Assembly (NCBI GenBank): GCA_934271735.1
Contig: CAKQSB010000008.1
Span: forward strand, 19,212 to 83,211
From: an uncultured Clostridia bacterium
GTDB lineage: Bacteria > Bacillota > Clostridia > Christensenellales > Borkfalkiaceae
DNA length: 64,000 bases
Reading direction: 5' to 3'
Shown here: positions 56,411 to 64,000 of the stretch, piece by piece
How the letters are laid out: each line of letters begins with the position of its first letter
How positions within the stretch are numbered: position 1 is the first letter of the stretch
Made by a program: the position numbers and the translations under genes
Notes under the pieces: generated by a model
The model's database searches: none
Seen by the model: the letters and a program-made list of their open reading frames with translations, nothing else
Told to the model about the DNA's origin: nothing

Positions 56411-59131
56411 TTAAGCGGCTATTTCTTCGTTTATCGTAACTCCGTTTATAGGATAGTTTTTAACGTCCATAGGAGCTTCTTTTACGGCATCGCCTATTTG
56501 TTCACCGTCGATTCTGCCCCAATAATGAACTTTCTTCGCATTTACTATTACGTTTTCACAAGCAACGTAGTTACCGTCTTTAACATTCGTCTGCGGATTT
56601 CTCTTAATCCAATATCCGAACAACGAATAAATTTCTTGTCCTGCTGCGTTTACGGTTAAGTCCTTAAATGAACTATATTGCAACTTTCGTCCGATAATAA
56701 ATCCATACTGCCCGCTCGTTATATCCTTTTCGGTTGCGGCGCACGATTTAACGTTTATAGTAATATTTTCAAATTTAGAAGATTCAGCCATAAACGCTAA
56801 TACGCTCACGAATTCCTTACCCGTATAAAAAACGTCTTCGAATACTACGTTTTTAACGGTTGCGTTTTTAATTTTCCCGAACAATCCATATCTACCGCCG
56901 TCGGAATCGCTACCCGTATTGTAGTTTTTAATCTTGTGTCCCATACCGTCAAAAGTACCGGCAAAGAATGCAGAAGAACCATATATCGTATTGTCGTTCC
57001 AAGCAAGGCTATGCGCGGGATACTGAACCCATTCGGGCAAAGCAAGAGCCGTATTTTCAAAGTCTATATCGTTTGCGAGCACAAAATAGCCGTAAGTCGC
57101 GGTTTTATCTGTAATGTTTTCTTTGAATTCGGTAGCCGAGGTTATTGCTTTGGTAACTATGAGAACCTTAACGGAAAGAATATTGACCGCTTTATCTTTC
57201 TGCATAGTAACCTCTACGTCTCTCTCGCCTATTGCGCCCGCAGAGAAAAACGTTACAGGAATGATAAGTTTGTTTTCTGCAACGGTTGCGCCTTCGATTT
57301 TTTCGCCGTTGAACTTGACGCCTACAAGCGTTCCGTAATCGTTACCGAGATCGATTTCGATATTACCGGTAGCGCCGACGACCTGTTCGGCAAGCGTCTT
57401 TGTGGTATCGGCGACTTTGAGGTCAACAACAAAACGATTGCCGTTATTCGTTATCTCGATTTCATTTATAACGTCTTTGTTATAAGTAAGTTCCGTCATC
57501 GGGTAATCTGCCGGAGTCATAGCAGGATCGCCGTCTCCGTCAAGTCTTCCCCAATAAGTTATTTCTCTTGCGTTTACGACAAAGTTTTCACAAGTAATAA
57601 TTGCGCCGTTGTCGTCTGCCGCCCCCGAACGTTTAATCCACCAACCGAACAAAGCAGAAATCGTGTTGCCGCTTGCGTTTACGGTAAAGTTTTTATAAAC
57701 GTTTTTGTTTGCATAAGCGCCGCATATAAATCCGCGACCATTAAGCGTTCCGTCCGACGGAGAAACAAGACTTCCCGTAAGAGAAGTTTTTTCGACGTTA
57801 ATAGTTATATTGTCAAAAGTAACGTTTGCAATGCTGTGTCCGAAAATGTTGGCGTTTACGACGCCGTTGTCATGCCAGACATTATCAACGACAATGTTTT
57901 TGATTGTAGATTTAACAGCACCCTTGTCGTCGGTTATAAGGAATAAACCGAACGGATTAGCCGTGTTAAAGTTTTTAAGAGCATAACCTCTTCCGTCAAA
58001 AGTTCCTGCGAAACCTATTTTTCCGTTAACCTGATTCGCTTTATGCGCAAAACTCGAAGTATTTGCTCCTTCTGCAAATGCGGGATCACGAAGCGCTTCA
58101 TGATTAAAGTCGATATCTCCAGCCAGAATGTAGTAACCGTAAACGCCGCTTGCACCGTCATCGTCTTCGGCAACTCTTTTGTTCAGCGAAATAGGATCTC
58201 TTAAAAGAGTGTTCCATTCTTCTACGCTTGAAATAACTCGCGTTGCAACCGTAACATGAAGCGTAAGTTTATAAACTCCGCTTTCGCATTCGACAACGCA
58301 TAATATAATTTGTTCGCCGACATCTTCGGTTGTAAACGTATCTTTCGGAAGAGTAAGAACGCCGCCCGTGAGCGTTACGTTTTCGACTTCGAATCTGCCG
58401 AACTTAACCGACAACAAATTTCCGTTGTACGCATCACCGAGATTTACGGTAAAGTTTTCTGCTCCGATTTCCTGATTTTCGGTTAAAACGTTTGTTTTCT
58501 GAACTTTAAGGTCGATTTCGAATGTTTTTCTTTCCGTTTCGTTTTCGCTGTTTACCTTATAAAGATCTTTAGCAACTACCTCTATGCTTTCACCGCATTC
58601 ACAAGCATACGAATCTCCGTCAAGCACAAACTCATGCTCGTTTTCGACTTGCGCACCACACTCCTCGCATACCTTCCAATGTTTATCGGCATCGTGGCCG
58701 GCATAATCAGCACCTAATGTATGACTCTGATTTTCTATAACGTGTGTCGCGTCGTTTTTGCAAACTCCGTTATGCGTTCCGTCGCCGTTGTCGGTATAAA
58801 CATAATCATGCCCCGTTGCGGCGATTTCTTCTTCCGTCTTATAACCGCAAACCGAACATTCTTTATGCTTTTTACCTTTTTCGGTGCATGTTGCGGCATT
58901 GTCCGTCACCCATTCGCCGAACGCGTGATCTGCAACTTCAAGTTTTTCGCCGTCTTCGGCGCAGACCTTCCAATGTTGACTTGCATCCGATTGCCATTCT
59001 CCGCTCGCAATATGTTCATGCGAGCTTTGACTTTGATCGCTACTGTCGCTAAAATCACAAGCAACGGCAAACGAGCATGCAATCGCAATGATTAAAGCAG
59101 TAAAAAGAGTTCTCAATAGAGCTTTCCTCAT
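56411..59131 (-). CDS. Lipoprotein with Cys-rich repeats and a duplicated Ig/GLUG-like module
   Basis: A 906-residue lipoprotein (lipobox FAVAC, Cys25). Residues of about 35-190 hold cysteine/histidine repeats (CTEKGKKHKECSVCGYKTEE, HWKVCEECGAQVENEHEF, YACECGES) like those in the metallophosphoesterase. Two copies of one larger module follow: an Ig-like part (FEIDLKVQKTNVLTENQEIG; FVVDLKVADTTKTLAEQVVG) and a solenoid part (GYYILAGDIDFNHEALRDP; GYFVLANDIDFENTALALP), each ending at an ...SLFGWWIKRS / SLFGYWIKRN segment. I chose ATG 59131 (GGAGGGA site) over the in-frame codon at 59203. Probably a glycan-binding surface protein. Confidence 0.83.
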   Translation of the reverse strand: MRKALLRTLFTALIIAIACSFAVACDFSDSSDQSQSSHEHIASGEWQSDASQHWKVCAEDGEKLEVADHAFGEWVTDNAATCTEKGKKHKECSVCGYKTEEEIAATGHDYVYTDNGDGTHNGVCKNDATHVIENQSHTLGADYAGHDADKHWKVCEECGAQVENEHEFVLDGDSYACECGESIEVVAKDLYKVNSENETERKTFEIDLKVQKTNVLTENQEIGAENFTVNLGDAYNGNLLSVKFGRFEVENVTLTGGVLTLPKDTFTTEDVGEQIILCVVECESGVYKLTLHVTVATRVISSVEEWNTLLRDPISLNKRVAEDDDGASGVYGYYILAGDIDFNHEALRDPAFAEGANTSSFAHKANQVNGKIGFAGTFDGRGYALKNFNTANPFGLFLITDDKGAVKSTIKNIVVDNVWHDNGVVNANIFGHSIANVTFDNITINVEKTSLTGSLVSPSDGTLNGRGFICGAYANKNVYKNFTVNASGNTISALFGWWIKRSGAADDNGAIITCENFVVNAREITYWGRLDGDGDPAMTPADYPMTELTYNKDVINEIEITNNGNRFVVDLKVADTTKTLAEQVVGATGNIEIDLGNDYGTLVGVKFNGEKIEGATVAENKLIIPVTFFSAGAIGERDVEVTMQKDKAVNILSVKVLIVTKAITSATEFKENITDKTATYGYFVLANDIDFENTALALPEWVQYPAHSLAWNDNTIYGSSAFFAGTFDGMGHKIKNYNTGSDSDGGRYGLFGKIKNATVKNVVFEDVFYTGKEFVSVLAFMAESSKFENITINVKSCAATEKDITSGQYGFIIGRKLQYSSFKDLTVNAAGQEIYSLFGYWIKRNPQTNVKDGNYVACENVIVNAKKVHYWGRIDGEQIGDAVKEAPMDVKNYPINGVTINEEIAA

Positions 59132-59160
59132 ATTCCCTCCATTAGCTATGGTATATTTTC

Positions 59161-59181
59161 TGCCAAACATCCGATTTGGCA
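59161..59181. promoter_or_regulatory. Inverted repeat over the start region of the 56411-59131 promoter
   Basis: TGCCAAA, seven bases, TTTGGCA is a perfect inverted repeat, just downstream of the predicted -10 box of the minus-strand gene. A further ATTTGGC...GCCAAAAT arrangement spans 59174-59206. The position fits a repressor site. The binder is unknown. Confidence 0.5.
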
Positions 59182-59186
59182 CATAA

Positions 59187-59215
59187 ATTGTAACACAAGC
59201 CAAAATCGTAAGTAA
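59187..59215 (-). promoter_or_regulatory. Promoter of the 59131 to 52249 operon
   Basis: On the minus strand TTACTT (59210-59215), 17 bases, TACAAT (59187-59192). The direct-repeat operator begins 8 bases upstream of the -35 box, the same geometry as at the ABC operon. Confidence 0.55.
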
Positions 59216-59222
59216 ATATTCT

Positions 59223-59254
59223 TTTCTACTATTTTTTACGAATTTCTACTATTT
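59223..59254. promoter_or_regulatory. Putative AraC-type operator, site 2
   Basis: Two exact copies of TTTCTACTATTT begin at 59223 and 59243, exactly 20 bp apart. Together they contain the 19-bp core shared with site 1. The site sits between the minus promoter (-35 at 59210-59215) and the plus promoter (-35 at 59279-59284), so it could serve both directions. Confidence 0.65.
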
Positions 59255-59278
59255 ACCCCAACCGACATTTATTTTTAT

Positions 59279-59306
59279 TTACTTATTTATGCGGAAGCAT
59301 TAAAAT
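59279..59306 (+). promoter_or_regulatory. Promoter of the GH94/hydrolase/PHP operon
   Basis: TTACTT (59279-59284), 16 bases, TAAAAT (59301-59306). The start codon at 59346 follows an AAGGACGAG site. A moderate match to consensus, as expected for an activated promoter. Confidence 0.5.
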
Positions 59307-59345
59307 GAATAATGTCAAAAAAATCCTACTAAGGACGAGTATTAT

Positions 59346-61712
59346 ATGGCAACCGATTACAAAGATTATTACGAATTTAACGATCAAACAAACGAGGTGA
59401 TTTTTCACCGCCACGATATGCCGTCGCCCTGGATGAATTACCTCACGAACGGTACGTTTTTTACCATGATTTCGCAGGCGGGAGGCTCGCTCAGCTGGTA
59501 TAAATCGCCGGAAATTTGGCGTATAGGCAGATATAATTTCTACAATCTGCCCACCGATGGCAACGGTTTGTTTATCTATATCAAGGATAAAAGGACAGGC
59601 GAAATGTGGAATCCGACCGTTATCCCCTGCGACGTTAAACCCGATAAGTGGTACTCGGCGCACGGCTTCGGTTACACTCGTTTTCACGCCGAAAAAGACG
59701 GTGTGGCGGTTGATTTGAACTGCTTTGTGGGAACTGAAAACGTTCTTATTTACGATATGAATATTTCCGCCGAAACCCCACGAGAAATAAGCGTTTTCGC
59801 ATGCCGCGAAATGGGACTTATGGAATACCTTCGCGAGGTGCAATGGCAGTGCTACTGCAAGGCGAGCAACAATATTTTATACGACGAGAAAACGGACAGC
59901 CTTTCATACGAATATTTCGTGGACGCGCAGGCCCGCCCCGACGAAACGCCTAAAGTGTTTTTCGCCGCGAATATGCGCTCGGTTTCGCACGACGGTAGCC
60001 GCAAAAGTTTTATGGGCAGTTACCGCGACTTTAAAAACCCGATTTCACTCGAACGCGGTTCCTGCGGCAACAGCGACCTTAAAGGCGGCGAAGCGTTGTT
60101 CGCAATGCAGTTCGATTTGACGGTAAACGAAAAACCGCAGAATTTAAGCGTGTTTTTAGGTACTTACGGTCAAACCGAAAGAGTAGAACCGTTGCTTGAA
60201 AAACTGCGTAAAATAGATTACGCGAAAAAAGAGTTTGAAAACGTTAAAAATCGGCTGAAAACCCGCAAAAAGTTTTTCTCGGTGGATGTTCCCGACAAAG
60301 ATATGCAGCGTATGGCGAACGTGTTCAACCCCCTGCAGGCTTACGTTAATTTCCTCGTCTGCCGCGAAATTTCGTTTTACGCAACGGGCACTATCCGCGG
60401 AATAGGCATGCGTGACGCCGCGCAGGACGTTTTAGCCAATGTTTTATACGATTTACCCGCTTCGGAAGAGAAAATTTTACTGCTTTTGGGGCAACAATAT
60501 AACTGCGGCAAAACGAACCATTATTTCTACCCTATCGAAAAACGCGAACCGCTTATAAGCGACCGAAGCGACAACCATTTGTGGCTTGTTTACGCCGCGT
60601 ATAAGGTGATTTGCGAATGCGGAAAAACCGACTTTTTGTATAAAACCGCCCCATACTTCGACGGCGGCGAAGGTACGGTTTTAGAGCATATAGAAAAATC
60701 CGTCGAATATACCGTAACCCACCTCGGCGAACACGGTCTGCCGCTTATGCTCGGCTCGGACTGGAACGACATGCTTTCCAACGTTTGCAAAGAGGGTAAG
60801 GGCGAAAGCGTATTCGTATCGCAAATGTTAGTTCTTGCGTGCAAAGAGTTAAAGGAAATTTACGCGATTATCGGTAAAGACGGCGATAAATTCGACAAAA
60901 TTATCGTTCAACAGGAAAAGGTCCTCAACGATTTTTGTTGGAACGAGGACAGATTTATCCGCGCCGTTTCGGACGAAGGTTTAAAAATAGGCAATCGCGA
61001 CGAAAAGTGCGGCGCGCTTTGGATAAACTCGCAAAGTTGGGCGGTTATGTCGGGTTGTTCCGACGAGGAAAAATTACGAAAATGTATGGAAACCACCGTT
61101 TCTACGCTCGATTGCGGCTACGGCTTACTTAAACTCTACCCGCCTCTTCAAAGAAATTACCCCTCAAAAGAACATGAACTCACCTTCGCTCAACCCGGCG
61201 TAAACGAAAACGGCGGAGTTTTTTGCCACGCCAACACCTGGGCGATTATTGCCGAGTGTATGCTCGGCAACAATAACGAAGCGTATAAGATTTATAAAGA
61301 GTTGATACCGCATAATATAGTGAAAAAATTCGGTGTGGAAAAATACAACGCCGAGCCGTATATTTATTCGTCCAACATCCGCGCGCCTATGGCTCTCGAC
61401 GCCGGTCAAGCGGGAGTTTCCTGGCTTTCGGGTACGGCGTCATGGATGATGATTGCTTTGGAAGAATATATTTTCGGCGTTAAACCGTGTTATAATGGTT
61501 TGAAAATCAAGCCATGTATTCCCGACGAATGGAAAAAAGCCGTTATTAAAAGGCGTTTCCGCGGTTGTGAATACACGATCGAAATAGACAACTCCGCAGG
61601 TTGCGGAAATTCCGTAAAAGAAATTTTAATAAACGGCAAAAAGTTTGACGGCGAATATATTTTATCTTCCGCCCCGACCGCTTCCGTTAAAGTTATTATG
61701 TGTAAAAAATAA
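59346..61712 (+). CDS. GH94-family glycoside phosphorylase
   Basis: A 788-residue cytoplasmic protein with the GH94 layout: N-terminal beta-sandwich (about 1-290: GYTRFHAEKDGVAVDLNCFV), a linker, an (alpha/alpha)6 barrel with RGIGMRDAAQDVLA and the catalytic Asp475 in LGSDWNDML, the late motif LTFAQPGVNENGGVFCHANT, and a C-terminal jelly-roll. GH94 enzymes split beta-linked disaccharides with phosphate to give sugar 1-phosphate. The members act on cellobiose, chitobiose, laminaribiose or cellobionic acid; sequence alone does not decide here. It is the first gene of the plus-strand operon and is probably the energy-saving step after the oligosaccharide is trimmed. Confidence 0.88.
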   Translation: MATDYKDYYEFNDQTNEVIFHRHDMPSPWMNYLTNGTFFTMISQAGGSLSWYKSPEIWRIGRYNFYNLPTDGNGLFIYIKDKRTGEMWNPTVIPCDVKPDKWYSAHGFGYTRFHAEKDGVAVDLNCFVGTENVLIYDMNISAETPREISVFACREMGLMEYLREVQWQCYCKASNNILYDEKTDSLSYEYFVDAQARPDETPKVFFAANMRSVSHDGSRKSFMGSYRDFKNPISLERGSCGNSDLKGGEALFAMQFDLTVNEKPQNLSVFLGTYGQTERVEPLLEKLRKIDYAKKEFENVKNRLKTRKKFFSVDVPDKDMQRMANVFNPLQAYVNFLVCREISFYATGTIRGIGMRDAAQDVLANVLYDLPASEEKILLLLGQQYNCGKTNHYFYPIEKREPLISDRSDNHLWLVYAAYKVICECGKTDFLYKTAPYFDGGEGTVLEHIEKSVEYTVTHLGEHGLPLMLGSDWNDMLSNVCKEGKGESVFVSQMLVLACKELKEIYAIIGKDGDKFDKIIVQQEKVLNDFCWNEDRFIRAVSDEGLKIGNRDEKCGALWINSQSWAVMSGCSDEEKLRKCMETTVSTLDCGYGLLKLYPPLQRNYPSKEHELTFAQPGVNENGGVFCHANTWAIIAECMLGNNNEAYKIYKELIPHNIVKKFGVEKYNAEPYIYSSNIRAPMALDAGQAGVSWLSGTASWMMIALEEYIFGVKPCYNGLKIKPCIPDEWKKAVIKRRFRGCEYTIEIDNSAGCGNSVKEILINGKKFDGEYILSSAPTASVKVIMCKK

Positions 61713-61732
61713 ATATAAAGTGAGGAAATATT

Positions 61733-62362
61733 ATGATTAAAGAGTATCGTTTCAGAAACCTGGATTACATCATTTCATACCCCGACGGTTACGTTGAAGG
61801 CAAACGCTACCCGATAATTTTTCACACCCCCGGCGCAGGTGCGCGAGGCAGAGATTTAACGCTTATTGAAAAAGGAATCGCACTGTTGGACAGACAAAAC
61901 GAGGGCAACGAATACGTAAGCAAATGCCTTATTGTAATTCCGCAATGTTACGCGCAGAACTGGTTCGATATCTACGACGAACTCCGCGATTTGTGCGATT
62001 ATATTTATAACGCTCCCTTTACCGACAAGCATAGGTTTTACGGCTCGGGCATAAGTATGGGCGGTTACGCTATTTACCAGCTGTTTATGACTTTTGCCGA
62101 CAGGTTTGCGGCGGGCATCGTTTGTTGCGGCGGCGGAATGTACTGGAACGCCGAGCATATCAAAGATATTCCGCTCTGGATTTTCCATGGCATACAGGAC
62201 GACGTTATTTTCGTGGAAGAAGCGATTCGTATGACCGAAAAATTGCGTGGTTTCGGCGGAAAAGTCAAGCTTACCCTGTATGATAACTGCTGCCACGACA
62301 GTTGGACTCAAGCCTACGCCACGCCCGAACTCTATGAATGGCTGCTTTCTCAAAGCAGGTAA
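61733..62362 (+). CDS. Alpha/beta hydrolase (predicted esterase/peptidase-like)
   Basis: A 209-residue hydrolase with FHTPGAGARG (oxyanion region), nucleophile Ser108 in YGSGISMGGYA, acid in FHGIQDDVIF and the catalytic His in NCCHDSW. No signal peptide. The form is that of small poly(hydroxyalkanoate) depolymerase-like or prolyl-oligopeptidase-like esterases found in glycan loci. The RBS is GTGAGGAAA, 20 bases after the GH94 stop. It may remove acyl groups from imported sugars; this is an inference from context. Confidence 0.83.
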   Translation: MIKEYRFRNLDYIISYPDGYVEGKRYPIIFHTPGAGARGRDLTLIEKGIALLDRQNEGNEYVSKCLIVIPQCYAQNWFDIYDELRDLCDYIYNAPFTDKHRFYGSGISMGGYAIYQLFMTFADRFAAGIVCCGGGMYWNAEHIKDIPLWIFHGIQDDVIFVEEAIRMTEKLRGFGGKVKLTLYDNCCHDSWTQAYATPELYEWLLSQSR

Positions 62363-62396
62363 CATATTAAGCGATTTAACGCAAGGAGCGGCAAAT

Positions 62397-63662
62397 ATGT
62401 TAAAATTATTTCCGAGAGTAATTCTCGCGAACAAAGCAACCGAACTTCATTTAAGCGGCGACGAACTTAAAGGCAGAACAAAGGTTACCGTGTATGTGCA
62501 ATCCATGGAAAAATATAACGTTCCGCACACGGATAAATATCGGATAGATGAAGATAATCGACTTATAGCCCTGGATATCGATGTTAATGGCGGCGAAGCG
62601 AAGTTTAACTTCACGCCGTTCGGCGAGCAACGTCATAGGGTTTATATCGACACGGGTGTAAAAAAAGAAGTGATCGAAATTTATTCGCTCGAAGAGGACT
62701 TGTATAAACTCACACCTTTCAAAGGCGACACTCATCTTCACACCACCGAGTCGGACGGATTATTTACTCCCACCGAAACGGTTGCGTCGTATTACGAGGC
62801 GGGGTTCGATTATATGGCTATAACCGACCACCACAAATACGCGGGTTCGGCAAAAATGGCGGCAACTATGGATAAAATCGCTAAGCATTTCAAAGTCTAC
62901 CCGGGCGAAGAAGTGCATAATCGAGGCATGGGGTATTTCCATATTATAAACTTCGGCGCAAACGCGAGCGTAAACGAAATAATAAACGCCGACCCCGACG
63001 GAGTTTTTGAAAAAATCACTCAAAACGCCGCCGAGATAAAAAAGCAATACGCCCTGCCCGACTGCATAGACGAAAAAGAATTTGCTTTTCGTCTTTGGGT
63101 ATCTCAAAAAATACGCGAATTCGGCGGACTGAGCGTTTTGTGCCACCCATATTGGGACGCTTACGGTGAATACAATATGCAAACCCCTATGCTCGAATTT
63201 CTGCTTGAAAACGGAATTTACGACGCGTTCGAGGTGGTTGACGACGACGATCACACGGGCAACGGAGTAAACCTGCAAACCGCGATTTATAACGAAATGA
63301 GTGCAAACGGTATAAAAGTACCTATCGTCGGTGCGTCGGACTGTCACAGCGTGGTTTCGGATATTTTCGATAAGTTTTTCACTTACGCCTTTTGCGAAAA
63401 AGTAAGCAATATAAAGCAAGCGGTAAAAGATCTGAAAACAGTTGCGGTAGAACGCATAGGCAACGAATATCGCGTTTACGGACCGTTCAGACTTGTAAAA
63501 TATGCAAGGTTTTTATGCGATAATTTAGAACCCGAAATAAAGGCTATAAGAAAAGGCACGGCAAGCAAAATCGCCGAAGCGATAGAGAGTAAAAACGCCG
63601 ATCTTATGGAAAAAATAGAAGTCGCTTCGCAAGAATATAAAAAGAACTTCTTTGGAAAGTAA
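62397..63662 (+). CDS. PHP-domain metal-dependent hydrolase
   Basis: A 421-residue protein. The N-terminal 105 residues form an uncharacterised beta domain. The PHP fold begins at FKGDTHLHTTESDGLFTPTE (His113, His115), followed by MAITDHHKYAG, YPGEEVHNRGMGYFHI, LCHPYWDAYGEY and VGASDCHSVVSD, which supply the metal ligands. The PHP family includes phosphoesterases such as histidinol phosphatase. I chose ATG 62397 (AAGGAGCGG) over the longer open frame that runs back over the upstream gene. Last gene of the operon. Its 3' end (63522-63606) is duplicated at 35498-35582. Confidence 0.87.
   Translation: MLKLFPRVILANKATELHLSGDELKGRTKVTVYVQSMEKYNVPHTDKYRIDEDNRLIALDIDVNGGEAKFNFTPFGEQRHRVYIDTGVKKEVIEIYSLEEDLYKLTPFKGDTHLHTTESDGLFTPTETVASYYEAGFDYMAITDHHKYAGSAKMAATMDKIAKHFKVYPGEEVHNRGMGYFHIINFGANASVNEIINADPDGVFEKITQNAAEIKKQYALPDCIDEKEFAFRLWVSQKIREFGGLSVLCHPYWDAYGEYNMQTPMLEFLLENGIYDAFEVVDDDDHTGNGVNLQTAIYNEMSANGIKVPIVGASDCHSVVSDIFDKFFTYAFCEKVSNIKQAVKDLKTVAVERIGNEYRVYGPFRLVKYARFLCDNLEPEIKAIRKGTASKIAEAIESKNADLMEKIEVASQEYKKNFFGK
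63522..63606 (+). repeat. Right copy of the 85-bp direct repeat (inside the PHP gene)
   Basis: This part of the PHP gene is repeated in the same orientation at 35498-35582, 28,024 bases to the left. The two copies differ at 9 positions by eye and share a 42-base identical block. Confidence 0.88.
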
Positions 63663-63678
63663 AAAATTTACAACTATA

Positions 63679-63707
63679 AAAGCACGCTTTTCTCCGGCGT
63701 GCTTTTA
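63679..63707. terminator. Terminator after the PHP gene
   Basis: AAAAGCACGC pairs with GCGTGCTTTT around a 9-base loop. The A- and T-ends make it usable in both directions. It lies 16 bases after the PHP stop codon. Confidence 0.88.
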
Positions 63708-63710
63708 CTT

Positions 63711-63808
63711 TATCCAACGGAAATTAAACCGTATTTCTTTATCGTCTTTCCAACTTCGGATACGTTTTCGCAATATCTTTTAATTAAGTGTGCGTCGCTA
63801 CCGAATGT
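63711..63808 (-). pseudogene. Short remnant of a second PHP-type gene (C-terminus)
   Basis: On the minus strand TFGSDAHLIKRYCENVSEVG and then KTIKKYGLISVG end at a stop codon at 63711. This resembles the end of histidinol-phosphatase-like PHP proteins (GSDAH followed by a helix and a KKYGF-type end). A stop codon lies immediately before the fragment, and no upstream domain is present. The bases between it and the gene at 63857 show nothing else. Confidence 0.55.
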
Positions 63809-63856
63809 TCAGCGATTTTCATTAAAAACCGCACATATTTCTGTCTGCGCTTAACT

Positions 63857-64000
63857 TTATTTGCCGATTCTTCTGAATACGGGGATTGCCGTTATCGGCG
63901 TATCGACCGGATAGTTGCCTTTACGGTATCTTTTCCCCGCCAAGTCTTCCCATATTCCGTCGGGAATAACTACCTGTCTCGTACTCATACCTTTTTTCAA
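63857..64000 (-). CDS. C-terminal end of a GH31-like glycosidase, 5' part outside the window
   Basis: The frame is open to the right edge; 47 residues are visible. They read RQVVIPDGIWEDLAGKRYRK and then PVDTPITAIPVFRRIGK, which matches the usual C-terminal beta-strand region of GH31 alpha-glucosidases and alpha-xylosidases (form: V-x-LP-x-G-x-W-x-D...T/A-P-x-x-x-IPVF-x-R). Only the tail is visible, so the family is likely but the activity cannot be judged. Confidence 0.6.
   Translation of the reverse strand: MKKGMSTRQVVIPDGIWEDLAGKRYRKGNYPVDTPITAIPVFRRIGK

Noticed and set aside
62247..62396. In-frame extension of the PHP gene into the alpha/beta hydrolase gene
   Set aside because: AAGGAGCGG before ATG 62397 is a clear start, and the extension encodes no domain.

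Overview
The window reads as a chromosomal segment of a spore-forming Bacillota, most likely a gut-type Clostridia. Evidence is a gerA-type germinant receptor operon at the left edge, many lipobox lipoproteins with InlB-type and GLUG-type modules, AGGAGG-like ribosome binding sites and intrinsic terminators. The assignment is an inference; there is no rRNA or marker gene to name the organism.

Layout. (1) 3-3554, plus strand: gerAA (5' end outside the window), gerAB and gerAC, closed by a bidirectional terminator at 3712-3746. (2) 3778-7302, minus: one giant lipoprotein with its own promoter. (3) 7610-31778, minus: nine tightly spaced genes that look like one transcription unit of about 24 kb. 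In order of transcription they encode a 2461-residue subtilisin-like surface protease with a BspA-type leucine-rich array, a lipoprotein, oppA-oppB-oppC-oppD-oppF, and two giant lipoproteins, ending at a terminator at 7553-7584. It reads as a protein-utilisation system: cut protein at the surface, then import oligopeptides. (4) 32430-35375, plus: another giant lipoprotein, divergent from the protease across a 650-bp AT-rich promoter region, with a perfect 16-bp stem terminator. (5) 35498-35870: a scar made of a PHP-gene fragment and a decayed GH29 fucosidase. (6) 35932-63662: a glycan-utilisation locus in three transcription units around an AraC-type regulator (51368-52177).

Glycan locus. The long minus-strand unit (51184 to 35932) encodes a CUT1 sugar ABC transporter without its ATPase, a secreted Ig-like protein, a DUF4838 protein, a lipoprotein, a GH2 beta-glucuronidase with the NxK glucuronate motif, an SGNH esterase and a metallophosphoesterase lipoprotein. 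A second minus unit (59131 to 52249) encodes a lipoprotein, a GH20-like enzyme, an MBL-fold hydrolase and an MFS transporter. A plus unit (59346-63662) encodes a GH94-like phosphorylase, an alpha/beta hydrolase and a PHP-domain hydrolase. The same 19-bp sequence, built of two half-sites 20 bp apart, lies beside the promoter of the ABC operon and between the divergent promoters at 59.2 kb. This suggests that one regulator ties all three units together. The right edge holds a short PHP remnant and the C-terminus of a GH31-like gene on the minus strand.

The most interesting signals are the shared putative AraC operator, the 85-bp direct repeat linking the 35.5-kb scar to the end of the PHP gene at 63.6 kb, the protease-Opp-lipoprotein operon whose Opp subunits carry unusual insertions, and a recurrent uncharacterised beta-type repeat shared by the giant lipoproteins.
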